This document shows, piece after piece, positions 58,877-64,000 of a stretch of 64,000 bases of DNA (position 1 is its first letter; every line of letters starts with the position of its first letter). Source of the DNA: Stichopus chloronotus (taxonomy: Eukaryota; Echinodermata; Holothuroidea; Aspidochirotida; Stichopodidae); the NCBI GenBank assembly GCA_021234535.1, contig SFZH01000008.1, positions 23,724,739 to 23,788,738 of the forward strand, read 5' to 3'. Below the pieces are notes generated by a model that worked only from the letters and a program-made list of their open reading frames with translations, had not been told where the DNA came from and ran no database searches. A program made the position numbers and the translations under genes.

Positions 58877-61800
58877 GTAATGGTTGACCACTTCCATTCA
58901 TCTGAGTTTCTTTGAAAGTGGTAACTGCCATTTTCGTTCATTGACTGACGTATTTTGGACAACTTCGCGTGTACATTTAGAGCCGGAAAAGAAAAAACAC
59001 AAGACCAAACATAATCTTTCCCCTCTGATTTTTCCGTACACACTCAATCGCTTTAGTGTAACCTGACCTGCGTAAAACTTTTTTGGTGGCGTTCAAATAA
59101 AACCAATACATTAAAGCAGAGACAGGGAAAAGGGAAGTTTCGGAGAGATGTCGTACTTTTTATCCCTTGGGTACTCTCCTTCTAAATGTGGCTTATCCTG
59201 TCGTACTGCAGAAGGTTTGAAGTCAAACCAGAAAGCGGGCCTCAATTATGATGGCGGGTTAATCTGAAAGGAGATAAAAACAGGCTTGAGTGAGATGAAC
59301 TAGATAACAGTCACAAGCTCTTAGACAATGTAGCGATTAATAAATAACACCAAGGAGTTTGCTCCAAAAGTCGAGGACCGATTTGGATCATGAGCAGACA
59401 GAGGATGATATTTCAGATTCAGTTGAAGTGGTTCACCACTCTTGGTATGATATAGTGTTAATGGGTTCAAGTGATTGCGTCCGCAGGCAAAAAGTAAAAA
59501 CTTTGAAATTTCATCTCCAAACGTTTGGCAAAGCTTTTACTTGCACAATTCAGACAATCTTGGAAAAATAAATAGGTTTCAGTTAGTTAATTCAGCCATA
59601 TGATTCCAAAATTTTCTAACAAACGAAAAAAGTGTAGAACACGATAATGTTGTGGTTGACAGTTTTCATTCATATCAACGGTGTGCTTCTTTAAACAAGC
59701 CAATGGGAAGAATTCTAGTATTGAATATTCAGTTAGTCAAACAACCCAGGATCACTGACGCACAATGTTGTAATCAGTTCGTGGGTTATTTGTAAGTACA
59801 GTGTTTCATTTCACCAAATACTACAATTCCCGATATCGACCAAGGAGCGACGCTCTGAGTAGTATGTTTTTGACATGCCAGTGAGACCTGCACTGTTGCA
59901 TATTCATTATGTAGGCGCTTAAAGTAAAAACCGTTGATTTTCAAATATGATTTCTGTTTTTTGCTGTTTTTATGCCAATCACGTTGCTTTCACAGTAGTT
60001 ACTGTCAATTTCCTTCATTGAAAGACGTAGTCCGTTCATGTACAACCTCGCATGTACATTTAAAAATAAAGAAAAAGTTAAGTTCGAACATGATCTTATC
60101 TTTCTGGTTTTTCAGTACACACGCAGTCACTTTAACGTCATATGTGAATAATGCGGTTAATTGATCTCTGATACATAAATTTTCAACCGGCACGACGGGA
60201 TATGAAACATCGTTGGGGGATTATGAAACATCAATCGTTTTGGGGGCAGCGAAAACTTTCCGTTGACCAGCCAAAAAGCTTTGATACAGTGACGGAACTA
60301 TTTTTTTTTTTTAATTTCTATAGGCGACTGAAGAGGGGGCGAAATTTAGAAGAAATCAGCAATAATTCTGTTAATAAGAAGAGCCTTTTGTTGCCCAGCA
60401 GCCTACACAGAAGATGTTTGGATAAAATGGCCCTCAGATTGCAGGACATGACACTTCCCTGTGTACCTTGCCTTGTGAGTTTCAGCCACGTATTCTTTAT
60501 TTTTAGAACACCAGTCTGGGTATATACACTTCCACTATGAAAGGTTGATGTTATTTTTTCACCTTTGTTTTTCAAGTTCACCCCCCCCCCCCCTCCTATC
60601 TTATCAACGTCCATGCGATCCTTCATGATTTTTTCCTATCCCCTGCGAACTCCCATGGCTACATTCATTGCCACTGATCTGTGTATGTGACTCCCTGTTA
60701 ATGCTCCGTGTGATGGTTTGTTTTCTTGTAGTCTTCGCCATACGTGGTTGATGTTGCTGTCGTGAGTGGTAAAAGAGGTCCTCTAAAAGGTGGTGTGCCC
60801 CGACCTGTAAAACGCGATGTGGTTTGGAGTGGAAAAATTGGAAGAATGTTAAAAACAAGCTTTGTTTTTAGAATAACTGAGATAAGTTACCAAAATGCTG
60901 GATGTTTTTTCAGGTAAAATTTGGATGATTAAATTCAACAATAAAAACTCACTGTTTTGCAGCTGACCGCTCCTGAAACAATTCGAAAGGTGTAAGAGGA
61001 GGTCAAGATTTTATTTGCTTTTGTTTGTATAACATTTATTTCAGTCTCTTCGAAAACATTTACAAAATGGATTCTAACCCAACTGACCATAGACTTCCAT
61101 GGAAGCAAAAGAAGGTTAAACTGACCATAAATTTAATGACGAAAACCCTCAGCGTGGCTATCAGTGGTGCATGTAACATATTTTCACCATGTGGAACTCA
61201 AATTAAACTGAGGAAGTCTTTATCAGTAAGTCACTAACCAATATGTACAGCAAAAGTGTAGTGTTAACCAAGTGGCCAGCAGTCACAATAGCGCTAGTCA
61301 TTGGCCATCACTGCCTTAGAGAGTCATGCCATGGTGGTACCTTGAGTCAGTAACATCTACTCCAATGCACTACATGCTTATAAATAAAATGATAGTACGT
61401 CGACACACAAAAGACCGGTCCTAACATTTATAGATTCAAAATAGTTACCTGTCCCTTGAATTCCTTCGATCTCTTCCCCTTTATTAATCTCACACCATAT
61501 ATGGATATTTGCACTTAGTGTACGCCAAACAGGCCTTAAGATCAGTGTCGAAGTTGGATGGTGTCTTTGGTCCGGATTGTATTTGTCACCACTGTCAAGT
61601 TGTATTTGACACCCGATTCGCATGCTGACTTTAAGTCTATAAAATTCAGTTTTTCATACCACACTAAGACAAAAGGTTTGTGTGGTATATTTTGTTAACA
61701 ACCTCACCATCGCCTTAGGTCATTTTTATCACCTCACGGTAATGATGTCCAACTGTCCTGGTAACAATAACTTCACGGTCATTCAGTAACATTAAATGCG

Positions 61801-64000
61801 CATATGTTTCCTTCAGCTGTATTTTATGGCATAACGGCAGGCGATCTTAGTTGAACATGCCCATCGGCAAAATTAGGTAATTGAAAAGGGTAGGCAGGCT
61901 TTCCCACTAATCCTAGCGGGGAAACATGAATTTAGTGGCTTTCATTCATCATCGACACTAAAATGTTCAAGTCTGCCAGTGGACTCTAGGCTTATATCTG
62001 TTACCTTCTCGACAGTAACTTCTTGGTCGTCAATACAGCATTGACAACGAATCAGCATGAACACATTGAACAAGTGACAACAGACACCAAACACCATTCT
62101 AAGGACAACAAGCACCCAATCAAACTCACCAACATAAACCACGTGACAATCTGCATGATACACTGGCACTCAGATTCAACTAACAGCAAGCGGATTCATT
62201 GCTCACAAAGATGATTAAATGTCTAAATAAGATCTCCTTTGCGTACAGTTTATATGACCCAGCTCATCACTAGTTGTGGTTTTCTTTCCGTCCCCACAAA
62301 TGTTGAAGTTTGTTATGCAGCTGTCACACTATTATGAATGTAGATCTGGGTCAACAGCGATCGCTAGTCAACCTATTAAGATTTAAGAATTGATACTGAT
62401 AAATGTTTTAATTACATTTTTGCCTGCTTCTAGGAACGTTGAGGTTACTCAGTTATAAACAACTTATTCATCTCCCCCCCCCCCCTCAAAAAAAAATAAA
62501 TAAATAAAAATAAAAAGAAGGAAGGAAAAGAAAGCAGGGAGTGATGAAAAAAGTCATTCTTTCATGTCCGTGTTTTATTAGTCTAAAAGAAAATCCTGCT
62601 TCATCATTCAAAACTCCCACTTTCGTAGAATATCATGAATATTTGGGCCTACCTGGCATACCTACAGGACGACAATATGGTGTTTAGAAAGTATGATTAG
62701 TGAGAGAGCGCCATCTTCAAACGCCACTACACAATATGCTCGGCTGGAAGAATACCACCATTAGACGTTGCACATCCGCAAGTTCTGTTAAATCCGAAAA
62801 AAAGTGCCTAAAATGAGCCACGGCAATCACTTTTTCATCATGTTTTCAGTCATCATCATTATGTTTTTTACTTGGATGTTGAAGAGCACCAATGAAAAGT
62901 ACAGACGATGTGAAAATTACGACGATTCAGGGAGATTTAGAAAATCGAAGGTGTACCAGTAATATTTCGGTCTGAAAGCCTCGTCAAGGGGGCGAGAGCA
63001 CCTCTAAAACTTTCACCCCTTCTAGCTCGACATCTGAATGGTCGACGTACGAAAATTTTTAAATGCCATGATAGGCCAGGCAATCACCAATCACATGAGA
63101 GGTAGGAAATCCGTGATATGACATACCTTGAATGGACTAAGGTACCCCTGCTCGGAGGTCAGTATGATAGTGTGTAAGTCAAGGTAAAGATTAATGACGG
63201 TGTGGTACCCGCAGGTGATATTCCTAAAAGCCAAACTTTGACCTTTGAGATGCATTTGCATATCTCAAGAAAATAAACTTAAACAGCGCCACGTTTCACT
63301 CCCCCCCCCCCCCCCGACGAAGGTGGTAGAAAGTAGGTCATCCTATGACGTTAGGGACTTTTCCATTTCAGTACGGTAGACATGAGGACAAACCCGCGAC
63401 AAAATGTGGACTGCACATGAGCAGAAGTCAGCATTCCTTCGTCCTGTTGACTTTCAGAACGGTCGTTGACGAAGCTGGCGTCCGGTCTAGAAACAGGACG
63501 GTACAAGGGTTGCCATAGTAATTCCCATTTTGATGAGTGTATAGTGATGAGTGTGGAAGCCAACGGAGCTTTGTAACTTAACGCATGCCTGCGTGATTGT
63601 TAAGATGTCATTCTAACCATCTACACTATCGTTTTAAAAGACAAAATGCCTTAAATGTTAGAACTGAACTCCGTGTGTGCGTGCATTTCAAGTCTCAATC
63701 ATGTTGATCTACCGTCCGGAATCAAGAAGTTATTAACATATGTCAACAAATCTGTTACACGCTTTCACCATTCATGATTCGAGAGGCTATCCCTTCAATA
63801 ATCTTTGTTTCAGGTAGACAGAAGTAACTGTATTTATTTCTTTAATACTTTTGTCGAATTGGCGAGGTAAATGTGGGAATAAGCATAAGTCAAACATTTT
63901 TTCAATTGTCGTTACTAGCCCATACAGTTTAATAAGAGCATGGGAGGAAATATTGAGGAAAGGGCTAGACTACTATGCTCCCACTCTAACCACTGCTACT
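58877..64000. other. intergenic, no gene recognised
   Basis: About 5 kb with C tracts at 60581-60593, 62474-62485 and 63301-63315 and an AAT/AAAG-rich tract at 62488-62535. The longest open frames (about 112 and 102 codons near 60.2-60.6 kb) run antisense to one another and lack any motif. A gene may begin outside the window. Confidence 0.5.

Noticed and set aside
60202..60626. Two overlapping open frames of 112 and 102 codons on opposite strands
   Set aside because: Mutually antisense, no motifs, includes poly-T and poly-C runs; most likely chance.
1..64000. tRNA, rRNA or snRNA genes
   Set aside because: None was recognised on reading both strands for B-box-like or conserved core sequences; this is not an exhaustive covariance search.

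Overview
This is an intron-rich, AT-rich animal genomic window with two clear protein-coding genes, both on the minus strand. The rest is introns, intergenic DNA, tandem repeats and small non-autonomous transposons. Organism: an invertebrate deuterostome, most likely an echinoderm (possibly a sea cucumber). This rests on gene architecture, protein similarity remembered from the families, long introns, decayed LINE fragments and repeat style. Species assignment is inference.

Layout: 1-1.2 kb holds a decayed non-LTR retrotransposon (LINE) reverse-transcriptase fragment. From 1.2 to 3.8 kb there is no recognisable gene. From about 3.8 to 31.3 kb lies a complete 15-exon gene for 6-phosphogluconate dehydrogenase (PGD, decarboxylating). 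I placed every exon by GT/AG junctions and reading phase; the joined CDS is 1446 nt, 481 codons plus stop, after allowing for one extra base in exon 4. The promoter side (31.2-31.4 kb) has a perfect CRE palindrome. From 31.5 to 42.3 kb is repeat-rich intergenic DNA. From 42.34 to 43.40 kb is an intact single-exon forkhead gene that I call FoxL2 (354 aa). From 44.2 to 45.5 kb is a degenerate tandem array with a nested 11-bp minisatellite. From 45.5 to 64 kb I recognise no host gene, only repeat pieces and several hAT-like termini.

Most notable: (1) intron 11 of PGD is almost entirely a 44-bp minisatellite (about 37 intronic copies) whose unit is the intron/exon boundary itself: the 3' splice site plus the first codons of exon 12. 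The intron therefore carries dozens of decoy acceptors, and the three registers I traced all run into stop codons. The old distal end of the array still holds a degenerate longer piece of exon 12. (2) Two copies of a repeat element in opposite orientation (PGD intron 10, and 34.5-36 kb) share a terminus, a CA/TG tract and ~145-bp tandem units. Several units contain four same-orientation nuclear-receptor half-sites spaced DR4-DR4-DR1. (3) A 309-bp TTAA-flanked MITE is nested inside the second copy, and a 530-bp long-TIR MITE lies nearby. (4) PGD exon 4 has a one-base insertion that breaks the frame, and exon 7 lacks one codon in a conserved loop.

The two genes have no obvious functional link: PGD is the NADPH-producing enzyme of the pentose phosphate pathway in the cytosol, and FoxL2 is a nuclear transcription factor known from ovary development.
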